A stretch of 37,763 bases of DNA from a virus: the IMG/VR virus record IMGVR_UViG_3300018009_000009, positions 1 to 37,763 of that record. One strand, given 5' to 3'. The position numbers and the translations under genes were made by a program. Shown here one piece after another: positions 24,783 through 33,783 of the stretch (within the stretch, counting starts at the first letter, position 1; each line of letters opens with the position of its first letter). A model generated the notes under the pieces. It saw only the letters and a list, made by a program, of their open reading frames with translations. It did no database searches and was not told the DNA's origin.

Positions 24783-25163
24783 ATGGAATTGATGGCGTTC
24801 GCGGGGGCCGTGGCTGCCAGTCACGGCCCCATGATATTGACGATAGGGGCACCATTCATCTCAGCGTACCTCACTTGGGTGATGGCGCACAAAAAGCTCA
24901 AGATGGAGCAGGATGCGCAGACAGCACACCAAGACGAGATGGTGCATGCGGAGACCGCTAACCAGACCGACGCTTGGACGCGCCGGTTCGATGCGTTTAT
25001 TAACGCTGCCGAGGCGCGCAATAAAGACCTCTACACGGAGGTAATGACCTTGCGGCGTGAGGTGGTGCTGCTTCGGAAGGCGCTAGATCGGCGTACTTCT
25101 CTCTGCTCGGGCTGCGACAAGTTGCAGTATGTGGCATCGGAGGCTCCCTATGGCTCAACCTGA
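24783..25163 (+). CDS. Membrane-anchored coiled-coil protein with CxxC
   Basis: 126 residues: one membrane helix (about 15-35, PMILTIGAPFISAYLTWVMA), a charged coiled coil (about 38-104) and a C-terminal C108-x-x-C111 pair. ATG 24783 is chosen; a TTG at 24771 is in frame. It overlaps the next gene by 14 bases. It resembles a second spanin-like or holin-associated protein by layout, but the CxxC pair is not typical. Function unknown. Confidence 0.6.
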   Translation: MELMAFAGAVAASHGPMILTIGAPFISAYLTWVMAHKKLKMEQDAQTAHQDEMVHAETANQTDAWTRRFDAFINAAEARNKDLYTEVMTLRREVVLLRKALDRRTSLCSGCDKLQYVASEAPYGST

Positions 25164-26283
25164 TCCGAACGCCCCGCCGGAGACCATAGCCTTTAGTGGC
25201 TTCTCCGGCATGAAGAACACAGTTACTGCGGAGCGCCTGACAGCCGATGAGCTGGTTCGGGCGCTTAACGTGGATATTGACGACAAGGGGCAGTTGCTCC
25301 GGCGGCGGGGCAAGACGCTCGTGGCAGGCGGCGACTTTCACAGTCTGTTCGCCGCCAACGATGGCACCGTATATGGTGTGCGCAACAACAACCTGTGCAT
25401 CATCAACCCGGACTACAGCACGGAAGTGCTCAAGACCGGCCTCAACTCGGACCCGGCCACCGGCCTGAGCCCGTTGTGCTATCTCCAGATCGGCGAAACC
25501 ATCTATTTCTCGTCGTTGCAGGACAGCGGCAAGATCATCGGTGACGTTGTGAAGCCTTGGGGTCAGCAGAATGATGCTGGGTTGTGGCTCTCGCCGGTGA
25601 TCCACCCCACACCCACGCTCGCGGCCATCCGGGGCAAGCTGCTCAAGGCTCCACCCATGGCCACCGCCATGACGTACTGGAATGGGCGCATCTATATGGC
25701 CAACGGTCGGCAGCTATGGGCCACCGAGCTGTATCTGTACGACTACGTGGATGCGACGCGTACATTCTTCACGTTCGAGACCGACATTACGCTGCTCGGC
25801 ACCGTGGGCGACGGCTTCTACGTTGGGGGTCTGGACGGGCTATGGTTCATGTCAGGGCCTCGGCTGGATGGCCTCAAGCGACAGAAGGTCATGGACAGCG
25901 CCGTCATCCCCGGATCGAGTGTGGACGTGCCGGCTGAGCTGGCGAACCCACCCCAGATACCCGCCACCAGCGACACACCGACGCAGGTGTCGATTTGCTT
26001 CTTGACGGAGAACGGCTTCTGTGTTGCGCAGGACAGCGGACAAGCCTACAATCTGACCGAGGCCAAGTTCATTTTCCCCGGCATCCAGCGAGCTGCTGCC
26101 ATGTTCCGTCGTCAGGACGGTGTGAGCCAGTATCTCGCGGTGGGGGACAGTGGGGGAACGCCGACAGCGGCAGCACGCATCGGCGATTTCGCAGATGCAG
26201 AGATCATTCGAGGCGGTGGTCGCTGGAGCCTCGTGGTGGATCAGGTTACATTCGGCGATGCAGTTGACGCGACGGTCATATAA
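25150..26283 (+). CDS. Tail nozzle/hub-like structural protein
   Basis: 377 residues, beta-rich. The start (FSGFSGMKNTVTAERLTADELVRALNVDIDDKGQLLRRRGKTL), then HSLFAANDGTVYGVRNNNLCIIN, is the pattern of beta-propeller tail proteins of short-tailed phages that begin with a loop reading NVDIDdxGxLxRRxG. Such proteins form the distal tail tube or nozzle. GGAGG at 25139-25143 with 6-base spacing fixes ATG 25150 over 25129. Carries one CAGTTACTG motif at 25220. Confidence 0.55.
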   Translation: MAQPDPNAPPETIAFSGFSGMKNTVTAERLTADELVRALNVDIDDKGQLLRRRGKTLVAGGDFHSLFAANDGTVYGVRNNNLCIINPDYSTEVLKTGLNSDPATGLSPLCYLQIGETIYFSSLQDSGKIIGDVVKPWGQQNDAGLWLSPVIHPTPTLAAIRGKLLKAPPMATAMTYWNGRIYMANGRQLWATELYLYDYVDATRTFFTFETDITLLGTVGDGFYVGGLDGLWFMSGPRLDGLKRQKVMDSAVIPGSSVDVPAELANPPQIPATSDTPTQVSICFLTENGFCVAQDSGQAYNLTEAKFIFPGIQRAAAMFRRQDGVSQYLAVGDSGGTPTAAARIGDFADAEIIRGGGRWSLVVDQVTFGDAVDATVI

Positions 26284-26293
26284 GGAGCAGGTT

Positions 26294-26836
26294 ATGAACG
26301 AACAGTATGAGCGCCGCGACAGCGGCTTGATGGTCCCCAAGGCGCAGGAGCTGCTCGTGGGCGGCAAGTATACCGGCCAGATCATCCGCAACAGCAAGGT
26401 TGTCGATGAGTTCGAGGACTTCAATCTGGTGACGAACGAGGGCCTGAACAGCCTCCTGAATGTCGGCCTGAACGGTGCGACGCAGCTCACCGCGTGGTAT
26501 CTGGGCCTGTTCCAAGGCAACTACACCCCGGTCTCGACCGACACGGCGGCGGTCATCGCCGGCAACTCGACGGAGAGCAGCTCCTACGCAGGCACCACGC
26601 GTCCGCAGTGGACCCCGGTGGCGGCGTCGGGCCAGTCGATTACCAACTCGGCGGCGCGCGCGTCCTACACCTTCAACGCCTCGGTCACGATCTACGGCGC
26701 GTTCCTCATTTCGAGCGCGGTTATCGGCGGCGCCACCGGCGCGCTGTTGTCGGCGGCGCGCTTCACGACGGCCAAGCCCGTCGTGGCGAACGACCAGCTT
26801 CTGCTGACCTACACCCTGAGTGCGGCGTCGGCCTAA
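26294..26836 (+). CDS. Virion structural protein
   Basis: 180 residues: a mixed N-terminus, then LVTNEGLNSLLNVGLNGATQLTAWYLGLFQGNYTPVSTDTA and ...YTFNASVTIYGAFLISS, a pattern shared by many phage virion proteins of unknown place. The body is beta-rich. AAGGAG lies 8 bases before the ATG. A strong terminator follows, so this gene ends a transcription unit. Confidence 0.65.
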   Translation: MNEQYERRDSGLMVPKAQELLVGGKYTGQIIRNSKVVDEFEDFNLVTNEGLNSLLNVGLNGATQLTAWYLGLFQGNYTPVSTDTAAVIAGNSTESSSYAGTTRPQWTPVAASGQSITNSAARASYTFNASVTIYGAFLISSAVIGGATGALLSAARFTTAKPVVANDQLLLTYTLSAASA

Positions 26837-26878
26837 GTTCGGATGGCGGCGAACGGCACCCTCGCCGCAGTCTGAAAC

Positions 26879-26916
26879 GGCCCGCAGCGTCCTCCAGCGT
26901 TGCGGGCCACCCTTTT
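26879..26916 (+). terminator. Intrinsic terminator
   Basis: An 11-bp stem GGCCCGCAGCG / CGTTGCGGGCC (26879-26889 with 26898-26908, one G-U pair), an 8-base loop, then ACCCTTTT. Confidence 0.75.
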
Positions 26917-26929
26917 GTGAGGTGGGATA

Positions 26930-28336
26930 ATGTCTGACGCTCTCGGCACTGGCGCAATCGCTCAAGACGCAATCGGCCAGACTTCCGAGGCCGTCCCCAC
27001 GATCTACACTCTCAGTGCGGTGACAGGCGCGTTCGCGCTGACCGACACCGGCACGACGGTGCTGGAGCTGCCCACCGGCCTCTACACTCTCAGTGCGGTG
27101 ACAGGCGCGTTCGCGCTGACCGACACCGGCACGACGGTGCTGACGCACCTCGTTGGGGGTAGCGCATCTTACACACTCACTGCGCTGATCGGCTCGTTCG
27201 CGCTGATCGACACCGGCACCACGTCCTTGCATAGCAATACCGGCCTCGTGATGGCGGACAACACCAGTATGCTCGACGGGGCATACCCGTCCATGGCGTA
27301 CACGCTCACGTCGTCCGTAACTGTCGGCGGTGCGGTCGCTTACTCGTTTCAGCCGGTCGCCATCGTGACGGACGGGCTGATCGCAACCGCGAGCCCCACA
27401 GTTAGTGCGATCTACGGACTGACATATCAGGAGCTGTTGACGCTCAACAGCATCATCACCGCCGGTTACCCGGTGTCGGTCTCCAGCGGGTTCACGCTGC
27501 ACGACACACAGACGCCGCTCGTGGCGTATCTCATGCTCGAACGTATGGGGTTCCATGACACGCTGGCTGGGGCTGCGACATACGGTCAGGTGATGCTCGA
27601 CCTCCTCAAGATGGGGGACGGGTTCTACAACTTCTTCGGCGGCACCATCGTTGACACGTTGCGCTTGACGGATGGCATGATGCTGACCTACTATGCCAAC
27701 GCAAGCGCAGAGGACGTGGTGCGGTTGACAGACACGTTCGCCAACACCCTATACGTCTCTGCGCTAGTGCAGGATGGTGTCGAGTTTAACGACACCGAAC
27801 TTCTCATGATGATTTACAGCGGCGACCCGCTGCTCGACCGGATCGAGTTGTTCGCGGGCTATGTCGGTCCCGCCGGTGACTTCACGACGTGGGCGATCAA
27901 CACACGCACCAACGCCGTGTCGGAATACGACAACTGGGACTTCAACAGCTTCGCCAAGATGGGGAACAAGTATCTCGGCGCGTCCGCTGCCGGCTTGTTC
28001 GAGCTGAACGGCAATGACGATGCTGGGGCGAACATCCGCGCGCTGGTCCGGTCAGGCATATTCCAAGTGTCGGGCTCGCACCTCGCCGGGTTCAAGGCTG
28101 CGTATATCGGCGCACGGATCAAGGATGACGCGCCGGATGTTTATCTGCGGCTCATCGCGGACGATAACAAGGTCTACACTTACGCCGTCAAAGTGCGTGA
28201 CATGAAGACCTCGCGCGTCGATTTCGGCAAGGGTCTGCGCCACCGCTATTACGCGTGGGAGCTGGAGATACCCGCCGCCGACTTCGACCTCGACACCATC
28301 GAGTTTCTCCCCCTCGTGATGCAGCGGCGGATATGA
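26930..28336 (+). CDS. Tail fibre-like protein with GAFAL repeats
   Basis: 468 residues. The N-terminus SDALGTGAIAQDAIGQTSE and three GAFAL repeats (about 25-110) are related to the repeat fibre at 21026. The middle is beta-rich. The C-terminal part (about 310-468; WAINTRTNAVSEYDNWDFNSF, then VYTYAVKVRDMKTSRVDFGKGLRHRYYAWEL) looks like a compact virion domain. Its stop overlaps the next start (ATGA). Start after TGAGGTGGG. Confidence 0.65.
   Translation: MSDALGTGAIAQDAIGQTSEAVPTIYTLSAVTGAFALTDTGTTVLELPTGLYTLSAVTGAFALTDTGTTVLTHLVGGSASYTLTALIGSFALIDTGTTSLHSNTGLVMADNTSMLDGAYPSMAYTLTSSVTVGGAVAYSFQPVAIVTDGLIATASPTVSAIYGLTYQELLTLNSIITAGYPVSVSSGFTLHDTQTPLVAYLMLERMGFHDTLAGAATYGQVMLDLLKMGDGFYNFFGGTIVDTLRLTDGMMLTYYANASAEDVVRLTDTFANTLYVSALVQDGVEFNDTELLMMIYSGDPLLDRIELFAGYVGPAGDFTTWAINTRTNAVSEYDNWDFNSFAKMGNKYLGASAAGLFELNGNDDAGANIRALVRSGIFQVSGSHLAGFKAAYIGARIKDDAPDVYLRLIADDNKVYTYAVKVRDMKTSRVDFGKGLRHRYYAWELEIPAADFDLDTIEFLPLVMQRRI
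27003..27142 (+). repeat. 62-bp exact direct repeat in a fibre gene
   Basis: 62 bases at 27003-27064 recur identically at 27081-27142, period 78 bp (26 residues), encoding YTLSAVTGAFALTDTGTTVL. A third, diverged unit follows. Confidence 0.85.
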
Positions 28337-30930
28337 TTAACCCCCCCATTATCGCAAATATCGGCGGCGCACCGTGCGCTGTCTCGTATGGGATCGTTCT
28401 GCCGCCCGGTCAGACCTCCCCGTCCTCCACGCAAGTGGGGGATGCCGAGGTGTGGCTGCTGCAATATCAGGCAGAGGTGCTGCATCTTGTCGCTGCCGCC
28501 CGCCAGCAAAACCAGCTCAATGAGCTGGGTCAGCGCAGCGCATATGGTGAGTGGGGGCCGGTCACTGCGCTGTATCAGAGTAACCAAGGTCTGGAGACGC
28601 TGAGGCTTACGGTCGCGGTGGGCGGGCATGCCGAGGCCGGCGGGGTCGAGATCGGCGGCGTGTTCGACATAAAGGTGGCCTTCACGGGCTTTCCGTACCC
28701 CAGCATGGGGGCTTACAACACCGGGTGGGCGGATCATTTCCAGTTCAACGGCCCGGTGTACCAGTGCGACCCGGCGTTCTCGCCGAGTGACCCCGGTCCT
28801 CGGTCGAGGTTCGATACGTCGAACGCGGTGTGGGTGTGTGATGCTCCGGTGAAGGAGCCGGACATGAACGCGACCCTCGCAGGCCCGCCACTGCTGGCCG
28901 AGGGTGTGAGGTCACCGCTGCCCCTATACACCATAGAGACCGGGTCGGGCACCACAGCAGCGGTGACCCTTGGCAACCCGGATACGACTGTCGGGATCAT
29001 GCAGCCTGACTGGTGTGCTGGGGTGGGCGGCTCAGCGATCCTCACCACACCGCTGAGCGGGAAGCAGTATTGGGAAGTCGAGATCGTCACACTGCCGCAC
29101 AAGGTGCCGGCCCCGTACAATACGGACCTGTCGGGCTTCACCGTTACGCACACGATAGACAACGGCACGCCACACCCGACCCATGAGACGGTCGCGTACC
29201 ATATCCCCATCGCCTTTTTGACGGTACTACAGCAGGGGTTAGGCTTTCAGGGTAGCTTCACTACCACATGGCCATCCGGGCTGGACGCTTTCGGGTCGCC
29301 GTGTATCGGCATCGTGCCGGGATATTATCTACCTGCCGATATGCTGCCGGGTATCTCTACCGCACCACCACTGCACTTTCAGGACTACACACGGTCGGTC
29401 GGGCTTGACCCCGTGATTGACCCGAAGGGTGACAAGTCCAAACTCGCGCGCTCGATCTACCTAACCCGCACGTCGGCGATTGCGCAGGCTCAGCTTGTTC
29501 CCTCAAGCAGTACGGCAGCACCATCCACCACCATCAATTATCCGGGTGTGTGGGAAGTTCCGGTCGTCCTTGGCAGCGATCAGATCACACAGGCCGAGGC
29601 GTATTTGCAGGCTCAGGTCGATGGCACCGCAGGGTCGTACCCGGCAGGGTCTGCTAGCGCTGCGCTAACCACACTTGGGGTGAGTGACCTTGCGGCATAC
29701 AAGGCAGCGGTGCTGGCGTATAGTGCTGACCCCACACACGCCCCCGTACCAGTTATGCCTGCTGTAGCGTATATCAAGGCCGACCCCAGCACTGGGGTTT
29801 CGACGGTTGAGGCCGGAGCGATCACAGAGCGTAACGGCTGGAGCTTCTGCTGCGCAGATAACCCTGTTCTCAAGGCCCCTCCCGGCGGGACGCTGACGCC
29901 GGATTACGAGGTCGTATATGGGCAGCATATGTACTTCCCGATGGCAGGGGATCGAGGGATTTACCTAGTTACAGGCCTCGCCCCCAACCTCATATACCCA
30001 ACACCGACCACACTTGCAAACATTACCCCTGTCGATGCTGCGTTCGCTGCTGCGCAGAAAAACGGCTACGTGTTTATGGGTATGGCGTCCGGGCCTGACT
30101 TGACTGGCGCTGTCGTTACATCGTCGAGCGGTTCTGGTGCGACGTATTACGTCAATCAGGCATACCAAGGGTGGAATTACTCCATGTATGTGGCTGCGAG
30201 CTATGTCGGTGGCACGGATGCGGACGGTCGCGCGTACCCACGGTACACGTCCGGCTATACAGCCACGATAGTCAGCCAGCCCAGCCCCGGCAGCGATGCG
30301 TACACGGTGTACTACTTTGCGTCGGACAATTATACCACGACGCTCGCTGCGGTGACGGACGTATCTGCGGTGTGGTCAGCTAGCCCCAAGCCGACGCAGG
30401 GGCTGCATAGTGCCGGCTATCACGCCCCCGTCTATGTGGGGCGTGTGGACAGCGTAGCGGATGACACCAAGATCGGCGACGGCACGACGATACCACTGGA
30501 CGGCTCACTCGCCAACGTCGGTCAGACCATGGGGCTGATCGGGCAATTCACCGGCGTTGACCTCGGCCCGCTGGTCGAGGGCGACGTGGTGATGATGGCG
30601 GCGGACACGGCCAGCGGGAAGGTCTGGTTCGGCAAGAACGGTGACTGGTATGCCCCCGGCAGCCAGTACGTCGCCAGCGCCGTGCTGGACGCAACGTCGG
30701 ACGGCCCCGCGTTCGGGACCAAGTGGGCGGCGATCATGGATGGGGGCAAGAACTCGGCGACCCCAGTAACTGTGGACGCGACCACCCCGACGAAGGATCA
30801 GCCGCCGGAGTATTTCCCGGCGGTGGGCTTCCGTCAGGGGCCACTTGAGGCTAAGATACACTACGGCTCCGGCATGAAATACAAGACGCCGAACGGCTTC
30901 ACGATTTATGGCCTGACGCAGGTCGTGTAA
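28333..30930 (+). CDS. Large fibre protein with SPRY-like C-terminus
   Basis: 865 residues from ATG 28333, which overlaps the previous stop; upstream in-frame codons lie in the other gene and are not used. A tract of seven C lies at codons 4-6. Beta-rich throughout. Segments QYWEVEIVTLPH (about 250-262) and GDVVMMAADTASGKVWFGKNGDWY (about 753-776) match the strand pattern of SPRY/concanavalin-like lectin folds used by phage adhesins. A likely adhesin or fibre. The recurrent CAGTAACTG motif lies near its end at 30764. Confidence 0.65.
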   Translation: MINPPIIANIGGAPCAVSYGIVLPPGQTSPSSTQVGDAEVWLLQYQAEVLHLVAAARQQNQLNELGQRSAYGEWGPVTALYQSNQGLETLRLTVAVGGHAEAGGVEIGGVFDIKVAFTGFPYPSMGAYNTGWADHFQFNGPVYQCDPAFSPSDPGPRSRFDTSNAVWVCDAPVKEPDMNATLAGPPLLAEGVRSPLPLYTIETGSGTTAAVTLGNPDTTVGIMQPDWCAGVGGSAILTTPLSGKQYWEVEIVTLPHKVPAPYNTDLSGFTVTHTIDNGTPHPTHETVAYHIPIAFLTVLQQGLGFQGSFTTTWPSGLDAFGSPCIGIVPGYYLPADMLPGISTAPPLHFQDYTRSVGLDPVIDPKGDKSKLARSIYLTRTSAIAQAQLVPSSSTAAPSTTINYPGVWEVPVVLGSDQITQAEAYLQAQVDGTAGSYPAGSASAALTTLGVSDLAAYKAAVLAYSADPTHAPVPVMPAVAYIKADPSTGVSTVEAGAITERNGWSFCCADNPVLKAPPGGTLTPDYEVVYGQHMYFPMAGDRGIYLVTGLAPNLIYPTPTTLANITPVDAAFAAAQKNGYVFMGMASGPDLTGAVVTSSSGSGATYYVNQAYQGWNYSMYVAASYVGGTDADGRAYPRYTSGYTATIVSQPSPGSDAYTVYYFASDNYTTTLAAVTDVSAVWSASPKPTQGLHSAGYHAPVYVGRVDSVADDTKIGDGTTIPLDGSLANVGQTMGLIGQFTGVDLGPLVEGDVVMMAADTASGKVWFGKNGDWYAPGSQYVASAVLDATSDGPAFGTKWAAIMDGGKNSATPVTVDATTPTKDQPPEYFPAVGFRQGPLEAKIHYGSGMKYKTPNGFTIYGLTQVV

Positions 30931-30957
30931 CGGTGTCCACCACGAGGATAGTGTTCT

Positions 30958-32841
30958 ATGTCGATGACCCCCGCGTTCCCCGCCATCCCGGTCCCGCCCG
31001 TTCAGGCAGCACCCGGCACGTTTAGCAGCCCGGACACCGTGATCGCGACCGGCGGCCAGATGGTTGCTCTGGCGCAAGACTTCATGGGCCGCCTTGAGAG
31101 TGCGGCCTATTTCACCGCGCCCACCATCAACACGGACCTCCCCACCATCCCGGCGGCTCCCGCGCCTGTCACCGCGCCGATGCCTACGCTCGCGGACGTT
31201 ACGTGGGTCGTACCGGGCTCGCCTGCTGACCTTTCGGCGGTGGTGCCGGACGTGACCCAGTATCTTCCCGGCCCGTTCTCCGGCACGCTCCCCGGCCTCG
31301 TGTTCGGCACCATGCCCATCGTGGATTATGGCAGCGCCCCGGATCAGCCGGCTATCGACCTGAACTTCACTTATCCGACGCTCAATCTCAATCTGCCTGT
31401 CGCGCCGTCGCTCATGAGCGTGAGCGTTGGCCTGCTGGGCGACGTGGTTCTGCCGACGTGGACCGCAGAGATGCCGATCCTGCTGGCGATGCCTCCGAAT
31501 ATCGTGGGTTATGCTGAGGGGGCGATTTACACCTCGACCCTGCTCTCGTCGCTCTCGAACGACCTGAACCTCGCCATCACCACCGGCCAAGGCCTTGTCG
31601 TCGGCGGCGACATTGAGACCGCCATGTGGGACCGCGCGCGAGAGCGTGAGTACCGCCAGCAGGCCGACGCCCTCGCCGACCTTGAGCGCATGGAGGAGCT
31701 AGGGTACGCCTTCCCGCCGGGCATCTACCTCGACGCTCGGATCAAGGTCCAGACCGAGACGAACAACACCATCGCGGGGCTCAGCCGCGAGATCATGGTC
31801 AAACAGGCTGAGAACCTGCTGGAGAACTTGAAGCAGGCGCGCACCATCGCGACCGAGCTGGAGGGCAAGCAGATCGACTATGCAAACCTGATCGCCCAGC
31901 GTGCGTTCGAGAGCGCCAAGTTTGTCGCCGAGGTCTCTGTCCAGATTTACAACGCCGAGGTCGAGGCCTTCAAGGCGCAGCTCGACGGCTACCGCACGCA
32001 GGCGCAGGTCTTTGAGACCCTGCTGAAAGCCGCCGAGACGCAGGTCGAGATATACAAGGCTGAGGTCGAGGCCGAGAAGTTGAAGGTGGACATGAACACC
32101 TCCATCGTCGCCCAGTACGAGGCTTTGATCCGGGCGCAGAGCCTGTTCGTGGACATTTACAAGGCAGAACTTGGGGCTATCGAGACGCAGGCCAATCTCC
32201 AGAAGATCGTGGTGGAAGCCTACGGTGCGGAAATTCAGGCCTATACCGGCAAGATCGGCGCATATTCCGCCGAGGTGAACGCCTACAAGACGCAGATCGA
32301 CAGTCAGCAGGTTATCGTCAGCGCCTACAAGACGCAGGTGGACGCTTACGCCGCGCAGGTGCAGGCCGGGGCCACCAGCGCCAACGCCGTGATCGAGGGG
32401 TACAAGGCCACAGTTACTGGGTACACCGCCCGACTGGACGCCTACCGCGCGCAGCTCATGAGCATGTCCGAGCAGGCCAAGGCGGCGTCCGAATACAACA
32501 CGGCGACTGCGGATGTATATCGGTCGGAAATGTCCGCGCTGGCGTCGTACAATGAGGTCTTGACAAAGCAGTGGCAGGCCGGCATCGAGATCGCCGAGAA
32601 GCAAGCGGAGGTGGCTGTGCAGGCTGCCAAGGCCAACGGCGATCTGTATTTGCAGGCCAAGACCGTAGCGGTTGAGGCCATCAAGGGTGGGGCACAGGTC
32701 TCGGCGCAGATCGGCGCAGCGGCCCTCAACGCCATCCACTTCTCCACCTCGGCATCGTGGTCCTCGGCCATGTCGCAAAGCTACGCCGGCTCGATTGGGG
32801 CCAGCTTCTCGCAGGTCGAGAGCGAAAGCATCAGCGGATAA
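30958..32841 (+). CDS. Long coiled-coil virion protein
   Basis: 627 residues. The first about 220 are Pro/Ala/beta-rich (PAFPAIPVPPVQAAPGTF), then an almost unbroken coiled coil (about 225-590) with repeating motifs such as VEAYKAQLDGYRTQA and YKAEVEAEKLKV, where Tyr recurs at regular spacing. The end is Ser-rich (STSASWSSAMSQSYAGS). Likely a virion rod or whisker. GAGGA lies 9 bases before the ATG. One motif copy (CAGTTACTG) lies at 32411. Confidence 0.6.
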   Translation: MSMTPAFPAIPVPPVQAAPGTFSSPDTVIATGGQMVALAQDFMGRLESAAYFTAPTINTDLPTIPAAPAPVTAPMPTLADVTWVVPGSPADLSAVVPDVTQYLPGPFSGTLPGLVFGTMPIVDYGSAPDQPAIDLNFTYPTLNLNLPVAPSLMSVSVGLLGDVVLPTWTAEMPILLAMPPNIVGYAEGAIYTSTLLSSLSNDLNLAITTGQGLVVGGDIETAMWDRAREREYRQQADALADLERMEELGYAFPPGIYLDARIKVQTETNNTIAGLSREIMVKQAENLLENLKQARTIATELEGKQIDYANLIAQRAFESAKFVAEVSVQIYNAEVEAFKAQLDGYRTQAQVFETLLKAAETQVEIYKAEVEAEKLKVDMNTSIVAQYEALIRAQSLFVDIYKAELGAIETQANLQKIVVEAYGAEIQAYTGKIGAYSAEVNAYKTQIDSQQVIVSAYKTQVDAYAAQVQAGATSANAVIEGYKATVTGYTARLDAYRAQLMSMSEQAKAASEYNTATADVYRSEMSALASYNEVLTKQWQAGIEIAEKQAEVAVQAAKANGDLYLQAKTVAVEAIKGGAQVSAQIGAAALNAIHFSTSASWSSAMSQSYAGSIGASFSQVESESISG

Positions 32842-32853
32842 AGGATATAACCT

Positions 32854-33627
32854 ATGGACATCGGTTCGCTCGTACAACAGAAATACAACATCGCGCAGCA
32901 GGACGCCAACGCGCGCACCACGCAAGTGCAGTCTCAGGCATCGCTCGACGCGGTGCGTGCAGGCCTCATGCCGCAACAGCTCAACAACGAGGGGCTGTTG
33001 CAACGCGCGCAGGCTGGTCACCTCGACGCCCAGACAGGCATGGTCGCCCCTCTGGGGCAGGCCAGCATCGACGCATCCCGCGCGCAGATCGGAGTGGCTG
33101 GCGCACAGACCGGGCTGCTCGGCGCACAGACCGGGCTGCTCGGCGCACAGACGGCGTCGGCCAAGCTGGACCTCCAGCCCATGAGCCAGCCGATGATTGA
33201 CGCTCTGAGCGCGGCGCACGCCGGGCGCATGGGCACCAACGCGCGCCTCCCCGGCCAGCTCGGGCAGCCGTCCTCGCTCCTCGAAAAAAACCCCGATGGC
33301 ACGCCTAAATACGGTGCGGTGAGGGGTTACGCGTCTGGCACGTCCGACGTCCCCGGCCCCGGCAGCGGCGCGCAGGACAGCGTGCCGGCTGAGCTGGCAC
33401 CGCATGAGGCGGTCCTGAACCAAGGCGCAACGGCGCACCTCGGCCCGCAGCTCATCGACGTGCTGAACGCGCTCGGCGCGCACAAGATGGCCATGGAGGG
33501 CAATGCGCCTCAGACCCCGCCCGGCGGCGCAGCCCCCGACCAGCCCGACGACCAGCCGGCCCCCAAGGCCGAAAAGAAGCCGCCGGGCAAGGGGATGCCG
33601 GCGGCGAAGAAAACAGCCAAGAAATAA
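32854..33627 (+). CDS. Virion-associated protein with repeat and basic tail
   Basis: 257 residues: Gln/Ala-rich helical start, a GAQTGLL repeat (about 83-100), then GYASGTSDVPGPGSGAQDSVPAELAPHEAVLN, a pattern I associate with the ends of phage tail or ejection proteins, and a Lys-rich tail (KAEKKPPGKGMPAAKKTAKK) that could touch DNA. It is the last rightward gene before the convergence point. Precise role unknown. Confidence 0.6.
   Translation: MDIGSLVQQKYNIAQQDANARTTQVQSQASLDAVRAGLMPQQLNNEGLLQRAQAGHLDAQTGMVAPLGQASIDASRAQIGVAGAQTGLLGAQTGLLGAQTASAKLDLQPMSQPMIDALSAAHAGRMGTNARLPGQLGQPSSLLEKNPDGTPKYGAVRGYASGTSDVPGPGSGAQDSVPAELAPHEAVLNQGATAHLGPQLIDVLNALGAHKMAMEGNAPQTPPGGAAPDQPDDQPAPKAEKKPPGKGMPAAKKTAKK
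33100..33156 (+). repeat. 21-bp coding repeats (GAQTGLL)
   Basis: Two identical 21-bp units (33100-33120, 33121-33141) and part of a third, encoding GAQTGLL. Confidence 0.8.
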
Positions 33628-33644
33628 TTTCCGGCTTTTTCCGG

Positions 33645-33688
33645 CTGACGATCAGTGGAAGCTGATCGTCAGGTGGGCGAAGGCCCAC
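33645..33688. terminator. Hairpin pair at the convergence of the two gene blocks
   Basis: A perfect 11-bp stem CTGACGATCAG / CTGATCGTCAG (33645-33655 with 33662-33672, 6-base loop) followed by a second hairpin GTGGGC-GAAG-GCCCAC (33673-33688). No T run follows, so it may act by blocking or by protecting 3' ends. It lies after the rightward stop and covers the 3' end of the leftward microprotein gene. Confidence 0.5.
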
Positions 33689-33783
33689 GCCACTAGCCAG
33701 CCGCAGCCGCACACGACAGCCAGAAAACCGATCACCGCGAGCGCGATAAGCGGCCTCAGATCGGGCATACCGTAATCGCTCAT
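33652..33783 (-). CDS. 43-aa single-span membrane microprotein
   Basis: A short leftward ORF: MSDYGMPDLRPLIALAVIGF followed by LAVVCGCGWLVAWAFAHLTI and SFH. Residues about 11-36 are one membrane helix containing CGCGW. The ATG overlaps the replication gene's TGA stop (ATGA, 33780-33783), indicating translational coupling, with AGGGA about 8 bases upstream. No family recognised. The tiny size, clear helix and coupling make a real gene likely, although the hairpin overlaps its end. Confidence 0.6.
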   Translation of the reverse strand: MSDYGMPDLRPLIALAVIGFLAVVCGCGWLVAWAFAHLTISFH

